A stretch of DNA of 64,000 nt from Flaveria trinervia. Its lineage: Eukaryota; Streptophyta; Magnoliopsida; Asterales; Asteraceae. Where the stretch lies: assembly GCA_025506515.1 (NCBI GenBank), contig CM046452.1:72974080-73038079 (forward strand), written 5' to 3'. Shown here in pieces: positions 47,801 through 59,929 of the stretch. The translations under genes were made by a program, and so were the position numbers. Position 1 is the first letter of the stretch, and each line of letters opens with the position of its first letter. The notes under the pieces were generated by a model, which saw only the letters and a list, made by a program, of their open reading frames with translations, had not been told where the DNA came from and did not search any database.

Positions 47801-49076
47801 TCCCCTACCGGTGGTCATGCCAGCATTACTCGTACACTTCATCGTTTGAGTTCAAATTTCTATTGGCCGAACATGCGAACTGATATTACCCAATTTATTG
47901 CTCATTGCCATATTTGTCAACAAACCAAGTCTTCACCCTTATGTCCAGCCGGATTACTTTAACCTCTTCCAATTCCTAACTTGGTGTTTGATGAGATCGT
48001 CATGGACTTTATCACTTTTTACCACCTTCTCAGGGTAAAACTGCCATTATGGTGGTGGTGGATAGATTATCCAATATGGGCACTTTATGGGCTTGCCCAC
48101 CAATTTTTATAGTTCTACAGTTGCTACTGTTTTTGTGAATGAGATTGTGCGCTTACATGGGGTTCTGACCAACATTGTTACCGATCGTGATGCCCATTTT
48201 ATGACCACTTTCTGGAGGGAGTTACATCGTCTACAAGGTACTACTCTTTCATTTAGCACCGCTTACCACCCCCAGTCTGATGGACAATCGGAAGCCCTTA
48301 ATAAATGTCTCGAAATGTACTTGCGCTGCTATGCATTAGACTATCCCAAACAGTGGATGAGTTTTCTTCCATGGGCTGAATTTTGGTATAATACCGCTTA
48401 TCAAACATCCGCGCAAATGACTCCTTTTGAGGTTTTATATGGTCGCAAACCTCCAACTATTAATCGTTACATCCGCGACTCCACTACTAATGCTACCCTC
48501 GAGACTCAGCTGTTGGATCGCGATGTTGTTCTAGCACTTCTTAAAAGTAATTTATCCAAAGCTCAAACTAAAATGAAGCTTCAAGCTGATAAACATAGAC
48601 ACGATCTCCAGTTTAACATCGGTGATTGGGTTTATGTCAAACTTCAACCGTACCGCCAAGGCTCGCTACGTTTACAACGACATCACAAATTGAGTCGTCG
48701 TTATTTTGGCCCATATCAGATTCTGCAGCAAATTGGTACAGTGGCGTATAAGCTTGACTTACCGCCTACAGCTCAGATCCATCCTGTGTTTCATGTTTCG
48801 TTGCTTAGAAAATGTGTGGTCAGCCGGATCAACAAATCACTCCCTTACACATGGCTGACTCTACTACAACATGATCTTACTACCCCATGCAGTTCTTGAT
48901 AGACGCACTCTTACTAGAGCTGGTCAACCTGTTCCTCAAAGTCTTATACAGTGGGAAGGCCTTACTCGAGCAGGCCTTACTCGAGCAGAGGCCACTTGGG
49001 AAGACAATGCTCATCTTCTACGCCAATTTCCTACCTTTCACCTTGAGGACAAGGTGAATCTTGATGGGGATGGTAA

Positions 49077-49401
49077 TGTTATGACTCCAAATCACATGAA
49101 TATAGGCTCACATGGTCCAAACGTTAATACGAGTCAAGTTACAAGAGAATGGGTGCCCGGATCCGAAGACCTTCAAGATTGCTTCATGACTATGTCATGA
49201 ATGCCACCTTAGCAAAGCCTAACTAACCTCCAGTGGACTATAAGATGAGAGAGACTTATTTAATTAATTATGAAAAGTGTTATATGTGTGTGAATTCTTT
49301 TCCCATCCCAGATCTGCTTCTGTAACCTCCCATCCCCTTCTTGGATATCAATACAATCAAATTGAGCTCACTTAATTACTGTTGATATTGCCTTCACTAC
49401 A
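49077..49401 (+). repeat. Reina 3' LTR
   Basis: Preceded by a weak polypurine tract GATGGGGATGGTAA (about 49063). The pol reading frame continues for about 40 codons into this LTR and stops at 49200. Confidence 0.9.
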
Positions 49402-49406
49402 TATGT
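49402..49406. repeat. Target-site duplication TATGT of the Reina element, right
   Basis: Identical to 41710-41714. Confidence 0.85.
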
Positions 49407-49409
49407 ATA

Positions 49410-49440
49410 ACTATATATATATATATATATATAATATATA

Positions 49441-49492
<52 letters not shown>

Positions 49493-49505
49493 CTATATAT
49501 ATAAT
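49410..49505. repeat. (TA)n microsatellite
   Basis: About 95 bases of nearly pure TA repeat within the right part of the split MITE. The intact MITE copy has only a short TATATAAA tract at this point. Confidence 0.9.
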
Positions 49506-49823
49506 TATAACATCATCAGGTCCGACCACCAAACCAGTAAGACGCCTGGTTCACGTCCGGTTCGGTTTTGAAAACATTGGTCTTCACCCACCCCTTTTCT
49601 ACAAATCGTTATTATAAAGTTTGATCCAGTGGAATGCGATGTTATCTTAGATTTGTATATCAATGTTCTAATATTGTTTTCTTTGTTTAAAGCGGAGTAT
49701 AATTTAAAATCAAGTATTTTTTTATCTAAACCAGTATCGGTATTTGATTTCGTGATTTCCGATGAGCCAAAACTGACAATAAACAAAGTCACATGGCGTG
49801 AGACACCGCTAAGCAACCAAACT

Positions 49824-49854
49824 CCCGCGCGCGTAAAGCGAGAGAAAATACTAG
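49824..49854 (+). other. Possible Helitron 3' end
   Basis: CCCGCGCGCGTAAAGCGAGAG can form an imperfect hairpin and is followed nine bases later by CTAG and T, the plant Helitron terminus pattern. No matching 5' end was found upstream; at most this is a fragment. Confidence 0.35.
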
Positions 49855-50141
49855 TTAGTTATCAAACATGCACAAATAAGCTAATATCTACAGGTGAGTG
49901 AACTTTCAACTAATATTTTTTAACTAAGGTGTTTTTGCTTGTCGTCGCGTTTAGTAGTCAATTTTCGAAGAAGTAAGCCTGCAGTGCATGTTGTCGACCC
50001 GCTTTCTCTTCACGTATTTGGGTCTACCCGTAGGTGCGAACATGAAGCTAGTAGAGAGTTCCTTTGGGCAAGTTCCCAAAGAACCATAAATTCTCATTGA
50101 TTGCTTGGGACTTGGGAGGATGTCGACGTCTACACATATCG

Positions 50142-50520
50142 GTATTTTGGAGACCGGATCGGACCGGCCGGTTCGACCGGGGATCGGTACGGTGGCCGGT
50201 CCAGTCTGATACGGATCGTTTTTTAGTGGTCAAACCGGCCGGTTCATCCCGAACTGTTGGTCGGACCGGGAAACCGGGCCGGTTCGGACCGTATTAATTT
50301 ATTTTTTTTGGATTTTAATGGGTAAAAACGGGTTATTATCCATAAATTAATACGTTGGATATATAAATATAGTTAAATTTTATGTATAACTATAAAATAC
50401 ATATATAAAACATATATAAATTAATTATATTTAATTACATATATAAATATTAAGTTAAATCCAATCCGACCGGTCCGATCACTAAATCATTCGAAGTCTG
50501 ATATTGTTCTGAAAACGTTG
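50142..50520. mobile_element. MITE-like repeat, unbroken copy
   Basis: About 380 bases with GGAGACCGGATCGGACCGG at the left, many ACCGG/CCGGT words, an AT-rich centre (TATAACTATAAAATAC) and TTCTGAAAACGTTG at the right. It aligns with the split copy at 41515-49579. No flanking duplication is evident. It lies about 290 bases upstream of the P450 start codon, so it could affect that promoter; this is inference. Confidence 0.5.
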
Positions 50521-50735
50521 ATAAATATGACGTTATTCCTAAAATGGTGGTGAAGATTTACGCATATCTTCCTAAAGTGTTATATATTATAACATATTAC
50601 ATTACAAAATAATTCATTTAGATTATGTTGTATGACATATGCTGTTAGATGCAAAAATAATATCATGTTTCACGTTGACTCTAGGCTACATAGTCAAACA
50701 ACAACCAACCATTCAACTTTTTTAATTAACTTCAT

Positions 50736-50743
50736 TATAAAAT
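50736..50743 (+). promoter_or_regulatory. TATA box of the P450 gene
   Basis: TATAAAAT, 62 bases before the ATG at 50805, followed by a CT-rich leader (CATTCACTCTCCTCCCACAC). This is standard spacing for a plant gene with a short 5' untranslated region. Confidence 0.6.
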
Positions 50744-50804
50744 GCTAGATATGAACCTCATTTTCTCATTCACTCTCCTCCCACACAACTAACTACAAGA
50801 AACA

Positions 50805-52893
50805 ATGGTGTTGCCTTTTGGCTTCTTTGAGCTCATCCTAGCAGCAATATGCTACATCTCCTTCTCTTTATTCCGGCAACGGCACGTGAGAGTCTACGAG
50901 TGGCCTTTGCTAGGGATGCTTCCATCCCTAGCTCGCAGCGTTACAAGAATTCATGAACGCTGCGAAGAGCTCCTTCGAGAGACCGGTGGCACCTTCTGTT
51001 CAAAGGTCCATGGTCACCCATATGGACATGTTAGCCACCCTTGATCCGTCCGATGTCCACCACATCATGAGCTCCAACTTCTTAAATTTCCCGAAAGGGG
51101 ACGAGTTTAGGGAGATCTTCGAAGTTCTTGGAGATGGGATCTTCAATTCGGATTACGAACTGTGGCGCCATCATCGAAAGATTACGAATGCTTTGATTAA
51201 TAATCAAAGGTTTCTGCGGTTCTTGGCGCGGATGAACACCGAAAAACTGGCTACAAGCTTGACTCCGGTGCTTAACCATGTGGCCTCACAAGGGGTGGTT
51301 GTGGATATGCAAGATGTGTTCCAAAGGCTTACTTTTGACACCACTTGTATGTTCGTAACTGGATATGACCCCGGGTGTTTATCGGTCGAGTTCAAAGACG
51401 TCCCGTTCTCACGAGCCTTGGACGAAGCCGAAGAAGCCATTTTCGCGCGTCATGTCATCCCGAAAAGCGTGTGGAAGCTACAAAGGTGGCTAGGGGTCGG
51501 GAAAGAGAAGAAACTTAAACATGCTTGGGAAACATTAGATGATGTGATTGGGGGTCTTATTACAAGGAAACGAAAAGATCTAAGTCATGGGGTCGTAACG
51601 CAAGACGATGCGAAGGGGGTCGACATGTTAACGTCTTTGTTAACCGATCAACAGTGTTATAGTGGTGGGTTCAAACAAGACGATAAGTTTTTAAGAGACA
51701 CCATCTTGAATTTGATGATTGCCGGGAGGGACACAACGAGCTCTTCACTAACATGGTTTCTCTGGCTCGTTGTGACCCATCCCAGTGTCGAGAAAAAGAT
51801 TAGAGATGAAATAAATGCAGTCATTCCCGAGACTGATCTCGGGAAACTAAGAATTTTCAAAGCCGAAGAAACGAACAAACTCGTTTATCTTCATGCTGCA
51901 TTTTGCGAAGCGTTAAGGCTCTACCCCCCGGTTCCGTTTCAACATAAGGCTCCGATGAAACCAGAGTTTCTTCCTAGCGGCCACCGTGTTGATCCTAATA
52001 CAAAGGTAACATAATATCAAATAGCAATTTTACGCGTTTTGATAAAATTTCTATAGTCGAAAGGGTAACTACTATTTTCAGAAAAAGCAAAAGCTAAATC
52101 AAACCGGTCGAGTTGGTTGGATCAGCTGGACCTAGTCGATACGGGTTTCTACAATATAGGTTTATAAATTAAAGTGAATACATTATCTCTTTTCTTTGAT
52201 TTGTAAATAATGTAACTAATGATATTATGATAGTTTTTGTATAACATGAAAATATATCATCAAATAAAGTTGAGATATCATACATATGGAAAACTTAAAA
52301 ATAATAATGGTTAACAAACGTCATTATGGATATATTGTCACCCTCATATCACTAAAACCATTCGGTACAAGTTTCTATTTGTATTTATATATTCAAAAAT
52401 TTCAACGAAAAGTGTAATTTGAATTATATATTCAAAGATAATATTTTAAGTAATCTATTCACTGATCGTTACTTATTATTTAATTATAACTTATATTTTA
52501 AGAACGACAATATAAAACTTGTAAGCAAGCATAATCTTTATTCTGAAGTTGTTCTTCCATATTATTTTACAGATTATGTTTTCATTGTATGCGATGGGAC
52601 GAATGGAGACAATTTGGGGCGAAGATAGCTGCGAGTTCAAGCCAGAAAGATGGATCACCGAAAAAAATATGATAAGGCACGAGCCATCCTATAAGTTTTT
52701 GTCATTCAATGCAGGCCCTCGGACATGCCTCGGAAGACAAGTAGCCTTCACACAACTAAAGGTCGTAGGTGCAACGCTTTGTCACAATTATAATTTCGAA
52801 ATAGTTGAAGGTCACATCATTGCACCTAATGTTTCAATCATACTTTACATGAAGCATGGCTTAAAGGTTAGGGTTACACGGAGATGGCATTGA
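50805..52893 (+). pseudogene. CYP96A-like cytochrome P450, two exons, frameshifted
   Basis: A plant P450 of the CYP86 clan, most like CYP96A, whose characterised members hydroxylate alkanes or fatty chains for cuticular wax in the endoplasmic reticulum. Exon 1 is 50805-52005 and exon 2 is 52573-52893; joined they give about 508 residues, the normal length. The start has a hydrophobic anchor (residues 3-22) and WPLLGMLP. Later come PKGDEFREIFEVLGDGIFN, the I-helix AGRDTTSSSL (51721), the K-helix EALR (51907), FKPERW (52636) and the haem loop FNAGPRTCLG with its cysteine at 52726-52728. Two one-base deletions about 14 bases apart (near 51001 and 51015) shift the frame in exon 1; everything after is open to the natural stop. 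So it is either a young pseudogene or a sequence error. It is the only host-type gene here. Confidence 0.82.
52006..52572 (+). other. Intron of the P450 gene
   Basis: 567 bases, starting GTAACATAAT and ending TTATTTTACAG, phase 0. Splicing joins AACAAAG to ATTATGTTTTCATTG, giving the family sequence FSLYAMGRM. An ACCGGTCGAGTTGG-type block near 52100 recalls the MITE composition, but no copy boundary is visible. The ORF at 52419-52628 is intronic noise. Confidence 0.8.
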
Positions 52894-54839
52894 GTTGGAC
52901 TATTCGGTGATCAGTTTTATAATTATCATGCTTGGTTATTTTTATAAAGTTGAAACATCGTTTTCTAAAATAGCAAAAATAAACATGATGGTTTGTTTTA
53001 GTGTTGAATAAAGACGAAAATAGAAATGGAAAAACATCGTGTTTGTATATATTATGACAAGGACAGTCACTAGTTAAATTTAAGTCAAAATAAGATATTA
53101 TAATTAAATAGGGTTGTATGATATCTATTTTGTGAGTATCTAGCTGTTCAAATGTGTGTGACAACCTCAATATGTAATGTAAGATATGTTTGTGTAAATT
53201 GGATCAATTTCAAATTGCATTATTTATTGTTGTTGTTCTTTCTTTTTATAGCTGGTCTAAAACTTGAGGCTGAATTTTATATTTGTTTGCACCAAACGCC
53301 CGATTTAAGTAATGTCCAAATCAACAAACAACATGTTACATCTAACCATAATGATCATAATGGTAACCAATTAAATGCAAATTGAATTATCTTGATATAA
53401 TTAGCAATTTGATTAACGATTGTGCAAAGATTGGATAATGGTGTAAACATTATGGGCAATCTTGTTATTGTATAGTGAATGCAGAAGCTAAAGATAATAA
53501 CATGTTATTGTATAAACTCTAAACCTAATCTAATAACTAAGTTAATTTAATGAACAGTATTAATAGTAGTAGATGATCTTAATCACTTAAAAGCATTCAC
53601 ACTAACTTTCTCATCCTCATCCCTCATAATTAACAAAAAAAACATCTCATAAAATTTTGTTCACTCTCTAAAAGTGTCCCACATTAGCTTTACATATATA
53701 TTCTTATTTCAATTAACTATTACTTAATTATTTATTTTTTATTATTTTTTCTTTTTCTTCACTCACAACAACATATGAAAATATAAAGTAACAGATTTGG
53801 TGGATCAATAGCGACCCTCAAATATGAAAATTCATTATGATTTCCTTTAAAATTATAGTGGATGGAGTTGAGATAAGGATGACTCTTCATGTTTCCCCTA
53901 CAATTTGAAGATGAAATATGAAGGGAATGGTGACACGAATGCTCAAATTCACACTCACCTAACTCGCACCAAACTTAAATAACTCAAAAACTGTACGTTT
54001 TTTACATTCTCTCTCAAAGCAGACGAGTCGCTGATGTTTACGTCTAGATCGAAACACATTCCAAAGTTAATTATCATAGTGTACGGTTAATCTATACAAA
54101 TAATCACAAGTATTAATTATAAGGACACAAAAGATGCTTAGGCCCATGGTTCTTGAGCCATATATATTTGCACCGTCTGGTCCCAAAGCTTCTAGACCAG
54201 GAAGACCAAAACTTTATATAGTCATATACAGTGAAAGTATTTTTATTCCTTATTTTAGTATAACTGTTAAAACTTTTGTTTTTAATGGAATTAAATAGCT
54301 TAGCTATTTTTTTTAAAGTAAGTGAGAATATGTGTACTACAGTTTTCATTTTTTGTTCTACTCGTATTATCATTTGCTTAAGAAAATCGGAAGCAATTTG
54401 CTCCGAATCTTTTGTATGTTGTGTGTGTGAAAATACTATTTATTTTTGTCGATTGGAGTCGGATAATAATCAGGTTTGTGTATGCCAGAATACCCGAAAG
54501 AATGTCGATCGTTACTCAAGGCAGTATTCGAGGTATGTTAGTGTACAATGCTATATGAACTACACATCATGGACCATCATAATCAAGGCTATAATGAGTA
54601 TCCAAGGAGAATGAGAAGTCGTTGATCCACCTCCCGCTAGGGCTAGGGACGAGAAAAAGAACAAAACGGCTAAATCCTTATTTTTCAAGCAACGCCGGAG
54701 GAGGTATTGTTGCAGGTAGGAAACAACAAAAACAAATATAATGTTTGGAATCATTGAAGGTGCGATACCTAAGAGTCGACCGAGTCAAGCGAGTTCAGAC
54801 CCTACACAAGGAGATGAAAGCATTATGAAGCTGCAAACA
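52894..54839. other. Intergenic DNA, no gene seen
   Basis: Contains P450 3' sequence and AT-rich DNA. ORFs on both strands (53152, 54113, 54276, 54560) lack motifs or codon structure. The 54400-54760 stretch is less AT-rich but unassigned. Confidence 0.45.
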
Positions 54840-55995
54840 AATTCATGTTGTTCATTAAAAAAATAAAGAATGTTCATGAACTATTCGTATTTCTAATTCG
54901 TATTCATTTGTTAAGAAAATAAATGTGTCCATAAACTATTCATGAACATTTAGCAAACATAACGAAAACAAATGATCACAAACAATGACAAACTAACACC
55001 AATAAATGTTTATAAGCATACATGAACATATGGATGTAAATAAACTCAATGATCAAGAATCGTTTAGCGGTAATTTCATTTATATTTATATTTAATAAAT
55101 GAACGAACATAAAAACAAAATTTTATTTTTTAACTAAATGAATGAATATGCACACGTGTTTTGATTGTTCATTTATGTTCGTAAACGTTGGTTCATATAT
55201 GTTTGTTTATCTACCATCGTATATGTTTGTTTATTAATGTTCGTCTATTTGCATGTGTTTGTGGATGAATTACGATGCATAAGACATATTCGTTTGTGGT
55301 CATGTATGTTTGTGTTGTTTTTGTTCGTAAATTATTCTTTTAGCTTTTTAACGAATGAACATGAACATTTTTGTTTACTGATAAGCGAATATAATAAAAA
55401 ACATGTTTAATAATGTATTCACATTAGGTTAAAGTTAAATGAACGAATACGAACATGCCGATATTCATATTCGTTTAGTTCGTTTGTACGTTGAAATGAA
55501 TACAACAAAAGTTTCTAAGCACAAACAAGTATAAACGTCATTTTTCTCATTTTATAATAGAATATGCATTTCTAATTACAAACATTACATGAAATCCATC
55601 AAAAATAAAAAAGTACTTAAAATAATTATCTATCTAACATAATTATCATAAACATAATTGACACAAAAATTTAAAAGTTTATCAAGATTTAACACAAACT
55701 TAAATTAAAATTGTCAAATGAAGGATGTTGACAGATACTTATAGCATAACTAGGGTTTTTTTATTTTATTTTTAAATAAAACCAAAAAAAATAAAAATAA
55801 TAATTACAAAACTATTTACACAAACAAACATAACGTACACATAATCAAATGCTCACGAACATAATGAACGAACAAGATGTCTTTTCATATTCATTTACTT
55901 AACTAAGTGAACAAATTTTTTTATTCATATTTGTTCAGCTCATTTATTAAATCATCAAACATATATAAGCGAACTTCATGCCCAATGGTTCACAA
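54840..55995. repeat. GTTCGT / ACGAAC-rich degenerate repeat region
   Basis: Repeated GTTCATTTATGTTCG, TATGTTTGTTTAT and reverse-orientation GAACATAANGAACGAAC words, dense at 55140-55500 and again in opposite orientation at 55800-56000. This is compatible with a large, loosely palindromic transposon remnant. No clear ends or coding sequence. Confidence 0.45.
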
Positions 55996-56033
55996 AATAA
56001 TCATTGAACATTCGGTTCAGTCGCAACTTTAAG

Positions 56034-57790
56034 AACGACATATTAAAGATGGTGAAACCATTGATGAGTTTGTAAGAAAGTGGAGCATGATGGTGCTAAA
56101 ATATAATAGCCTTGGAACCACGATTGAAGAAGCAACATTGGTGAGAAGGGAGTAAAATTTAATTCCTGAAAAAATTTTCAACTTGGGTTTGCATCAAGCA
56201 ATACTCATACTTCAATACCATGCAATTTGAAGAAGTAATTAGGAGCTTAAAGGCGTATGAGGAATGCTTATCGGCTAGAGATAACAGGCTAGAGATAACA
56301 GTCTAGAGAATCAAGGAATTTTTTTACTTACCCACTCTAAATGGTAAGCAAGGCAAAAGGGTTCTACTCATGAAATATCAAAAGGGTAATCAAGGACAAG
56401 GTCATAGGTTATCTTGGTCGGATGGTAAAGGACGAGGCAGAGGTTGACGCCATGGAACTGAGCATAGTAAAGGTGGTGAAGAAGGCTCTGACACAAACAC
56501 AAAGGTCCTAGATGTGGATGCGAAAAGATCCACATAAAACGCTACAGTTGTAACATCAAAAGACATTATGCATTTGAATGCAAAGGAGGAAAACTAAATA
56601 AGACAAAAGCTAATCTTACACAAATCTAGTAGGAGGAACCTACACTTGTGACTATTTGTGTAAAGGAAAGGTCAGTGATGATCATGTTAAACAAAGATGA
56701 ATTGCTACCCACGGGATATGATACTAGTAACAAGACGATAATAAATAGTGACTTGATAACATGACAAGCAATCATATGACTAGAAAATCTTGTTATTTTA
56801 CGGAGCTTAAGGTGATCACACATGTGGAAGAGTTTGTTTTAGATGGTTTGACATTCGAGATCCAAAGGAAAGGTTTCAAGTTGTTTGGATGTGATAACGG
56901 TGAACAAGAACCTATTGTTGGAGTGTATTACATTCCATATTTCATAGAAACATTATAACTCTCATCCAAATGATTGAATAGGTAGTAATGCATCATGATG
57001 TCTCTGGTTGTATAAAGAATTAGGAAGACTTCTCATGAAGGTTGTTGTGCATTTAAAGAATCATTATTATAAATTCAAGATAGACTTGGGTTCACCAAAG
57101 TATTTCATTGCACTATATGCGCATTTCAACCACCTTAATTTCCAAGCCATGAAACACATGTCTTGCAAGTAGATGGCTAAAGGAATACCAAAGATCAATC
57201 ACCATACATAATTATGTGAAGCTTTTCTTGTCGAGAAGTAAAAAATGTCTCTTTTCCTTACCTGGGGTGAGTAAAAGGCTACTCGACGAGTGGAACCCAT
57301 TCATGCTGACTTGTATGGGCACATTACACCTCTAATGATAGAAGGTAATCGATATTTCATGTTGTTGGTTAACGACTATAAGAGGTTTATGTGGCTATAT
57401 GTAAACAAAACAACGGACGAATCTCTTAGTTTTCAAGATATTAAGAGAAGTTTTTGAATATAAGAGCCCATATAATTTGAAAATTTTGAAGATGGGTCAT
57501 GGAGGAGAGTTCGCATGTTAAGATTTTGCAAGCTAATGTGAGCAATGTTATATTCGTAGGTTATTTATGGCTCCCTAGACCCCAAAAAAGGGGTTGCATA
57601 GAAATGTAATCGATCCATACTCAACACGAGCATGACTACTATGAAGGTTATGAACGTACCTTGTGATTTACCAAGCACGTACCTAGCATTTGGCATAGAG
57701 TTCCATCGATGTCCCTTGAAAATAAAACTCCCTATGATGCTTGGGTAGGAAAAAACCAAACATTGATTATCTTTGGAGAAGATAAGTTTT
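56034..57790 (+). pseudogene. Badly decayed Copia gag-pol remnant
   Basis: In broken frames: a gag segment (GETIDEFVRKWSMMVLKYNSLGTTIEEA near 56050, in part), a knuckle remnant CNIKRHYAFEC near 56550, protease-like SNHMTRKSCYFTELK near 56765 and an integrase-zinc-like HFNHLNFQAMKHMS near 57125. Integrase catalytic remnants follow (YFMLLVNDYKRFMWLYV near 57355, frames mixed) and a TPYDAWVGKNQT tail near 57730. The reverse transcriptase and LTRs are missing. It is of a different Copia lineage from the SIRE-like element and much older. Confidence 0.65.
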
Positions 57791-59870
57791 AAAATATGAT
57801 ATACGTTACCAAAACAGGTGCATTGACTTTGAATTTGGTCATTGATTTTGACTTTTACCAAAATATGAACTTTGATTTAGATATTGATTTAACGTGCACT
57901 TGAACTGCACTTAGTAACTAAAAGATGAGGAGACATATTATGTGATTATAATGTATGATTTGGCCTAGAATATACTAACAGGCCTTGAACATGATGACAG
58001 TCTACATTCACTAGATTGGACATAACACGATGGTTTTATGTTGAAATTAGATTAAGGATTTAGAAAACATAAAGATATACATGTTTTGTTAAAAATGCAA
58101 TATAAGACTATCATCAGTAAACTTTACCTAAAGTATACTAAATAGAATTAAATTGGTTAAAGTTAGAATTTAAATAGTTAATATGCCTATAATAGCTTAT
58201 TGGAATAGTAGAAACTCAAGAAAACTAAAAACACAAAAATTGGAAAAATCGTGAATTAGAACAAGACGAACTGTACATAATGGGCCAAGGGCATGTGGCC
58301 CTTGCCCCACCCTTTTTGCGATAGTAAGCCCAAATGAAATGGGGGGTTCCCCTTTCATTTTTCCCTTCATTCTTTTATTTCTCAAACTTATTCTCTACGT
58401 TGTCTCTCTAGAAAACCCTAGCCACTGTTCATCCACTTTCATTATCATCTCCCTTCAATCTATCAATTTTGGTCAAGGCAAAGAAAACAAGTTTGGATTT
58501 TGTTGAAGAGTAGGCCATCTACACTCCCCGATAAGGTTTACACGTTTTGATTTGGTGATTTAAGGGTTATTGAGTCTTGTTCTTGACTTCTTTCATCGTC
58601 TCGACTCGAGAGTATCATCTAATAGTGATGTATTTTCTATTTTGTGGGATTGATAAAGAAGAATTTTGCTACATGATGCTTGTATCATCACGAATCTATA
58701 AACCCTAGTTTATTTATTTCCATTTGTAATTATTATATTCCATAGTACGTTGCTCCTTGAGTACAATTTGGGAAAACATTTTCATAAGAATATTAAAGGA
58801 ATGATAATGGAATGTCAACCATAATGCTAAAATATAAACAAATGAAATGGAAATGAAATCTATGATAAACTGATGTGTGCACAAAGTTGTATGTATTTTT
58901 TAAAAGATTTTACGCACAGATCCGGTTTTCAATAGTTTTTACATATACTAAACTATACACACAAAAGGTAAGTGTACCTATCATGTAGTAATATAGTGTT
59001 GGTAAAAACGAGTATTAATATGTGGAGCCATCAAGTCTACTCAACAACCTTTATAATCGACTATCAGATTGGGTTTTGTTTTGAGAAAATGATAAGTTGC
59101 ATTTATGTAACCAAATTTTTAGGTTTTTTAAACAATAATTAAAAAAAGTAAAAGTAAAATTGAGATTTTTGGGTTTTAAAACGGGAAATTAAGGCTATCA
59201 TCCTAATTAGATTACACTTATGTAACTATGATGAATATCGTGGTGTGATTAAGGATATATATTTTAAGTAGTTATGATAATGTTTATAAACATAAGCCAA
59301 TGTAGATTTCCCATCTTCCGGCTCCATAGTGACAAGGACACCAACATCAAGTAACTTACAATGTTAATCCTCCACGCCACTAGTAATATGGGTAGATTTC
59401 GTGTAACCTTTCAACATACGACTTCTGAGAACATAACTTAATATTAGAAAAAGAGTTGATCAAGTTATTTTATTTAAAATACCATTGATTTTAAAAAACC
59501 AATTAATGTACAATTCTCAAACTAATAAAAGGGAACCTACAAATGATTAGAAAGCCAAAGTTATATGATTTCTAATAACCATTTCTAGTTCATTATCTAT
59601 GGATTTATTATGAATACTAGTTTCGCGAATAAAAGCTAGTCATACGTTTTTCAACCTTGTATGACATTCACACTTACAAACCATAAGTTTATAACTATTT
59701 GTTCAAATGTAAATACTACCCATTAAAAGTTTACCCAAGATTATCATAACATCAACATAACATGAATCACACCACTAGTTCACCACAAATGACATAAATT
59801 TCATCCAATTAGAATAATAAGGAGAGTTTAGCTTATTATGAGCTTGAACATAACAACAAACAACATCGAA
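57791..59870. other. Intergenic DNA, no gene seen
   Basis: No coding region. A CT-rich stretch with CTAGAAAACCCTAGCC (58400-58430) resembles a 5' untranslated leader or LTR leader, but no gene follows it. Confidence 0.4.
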
Positions 59871-59929
59871 ATTAGATATGAAATCATTGGTGAAATGGAA
59901 TAATCAAACTGGTGATCCCCAATACATGA

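Larger units (their letters stand above)
42070..49200 (+). pseudogene. Decayed Reina gag-pol, interrupted by a solo LTR
   Basis: Gag begins MADGTRFKAVDTEVK at 42070, is interrupted at 42490 by a solo LTR and resumes in the same frame at 45056 (HHQLSTWDVF). One zinc knuckle (CFRCDEKYTWDHKCK) is near 45530. Protease (LLDGGSTHCFVQ) is near 45795. Reverse transcriptase is at about 46310-47080 (FFDDILIYSKNW near 46797), followed by RNase H at 47230-47570 (MDASGVGIGVVLS) and integrase at 47790-48500 (TDRDAHFMTTFWREL near 48180, HPQSDGQSEALNKCLE). The GPY/F region is near 48700. The chromodomain at about 48880-49050 reads LIQWEGL...EATWED. Stops or slips near 42165, 45345, 45900, 46060, 46420, 46520, 46620, 46690, 46865, 47660, 47963, 48020 and 48840 disable it. 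The last frame runs past the polypurine tract into the 3' LTR. Confidence 0.88.
41715..49401 (+). mobile_element. Ty3/gypsy Reina-type chromovirus element
   Basis: Complete element with 328- and 325-base LTRs (41715-42042 and 49077-49401), about 95% identical by eye, and TATGT on both sides. Without the solo LTR inside gag it is about 5.1 kb, a normal size for the Reina clade, which is also supported by short LTRs, the TPEQHKWLGKLLGFDFEILYRPGK RNase H segment (in part) and a C-terminal chromodomain. The primer site after the 5' LTR is degraded (TGGCATCCATGG). Confidence 0.85.
41515..49579. mobile_element. MITE-like repeat split by the Reina element
   Basis: Left part 41515-41714 and right part 49402-49579 together align with the unbroken repeat at 50142-50520. 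Both have GAGACCGGATCG near the start, ACCGG-rich blocks, TTATATGTAACTATAAAA-type centre and GGTTTTGAAAACATTG-type end. Imperfect terminal inverted repeats (GTTTTGAGACCGG against GTTTTCAAAACCGA) and the 8-base flanking duplication suggest a DNA-transposon-derived MITE. A TA microsatellite has expanded in its right part. Confidence 0.55.

Noticed and set aside
52419..52628. ORF inside the P450 intron
   Set aside because: AT-rich chance frame between clear GT and AG splice sites.
54276..54754. Overlapping ORFs of 112 and 64 codons
   Set aside because: No motif, no codon structure and no promoter or splice context; treated as chance frames.
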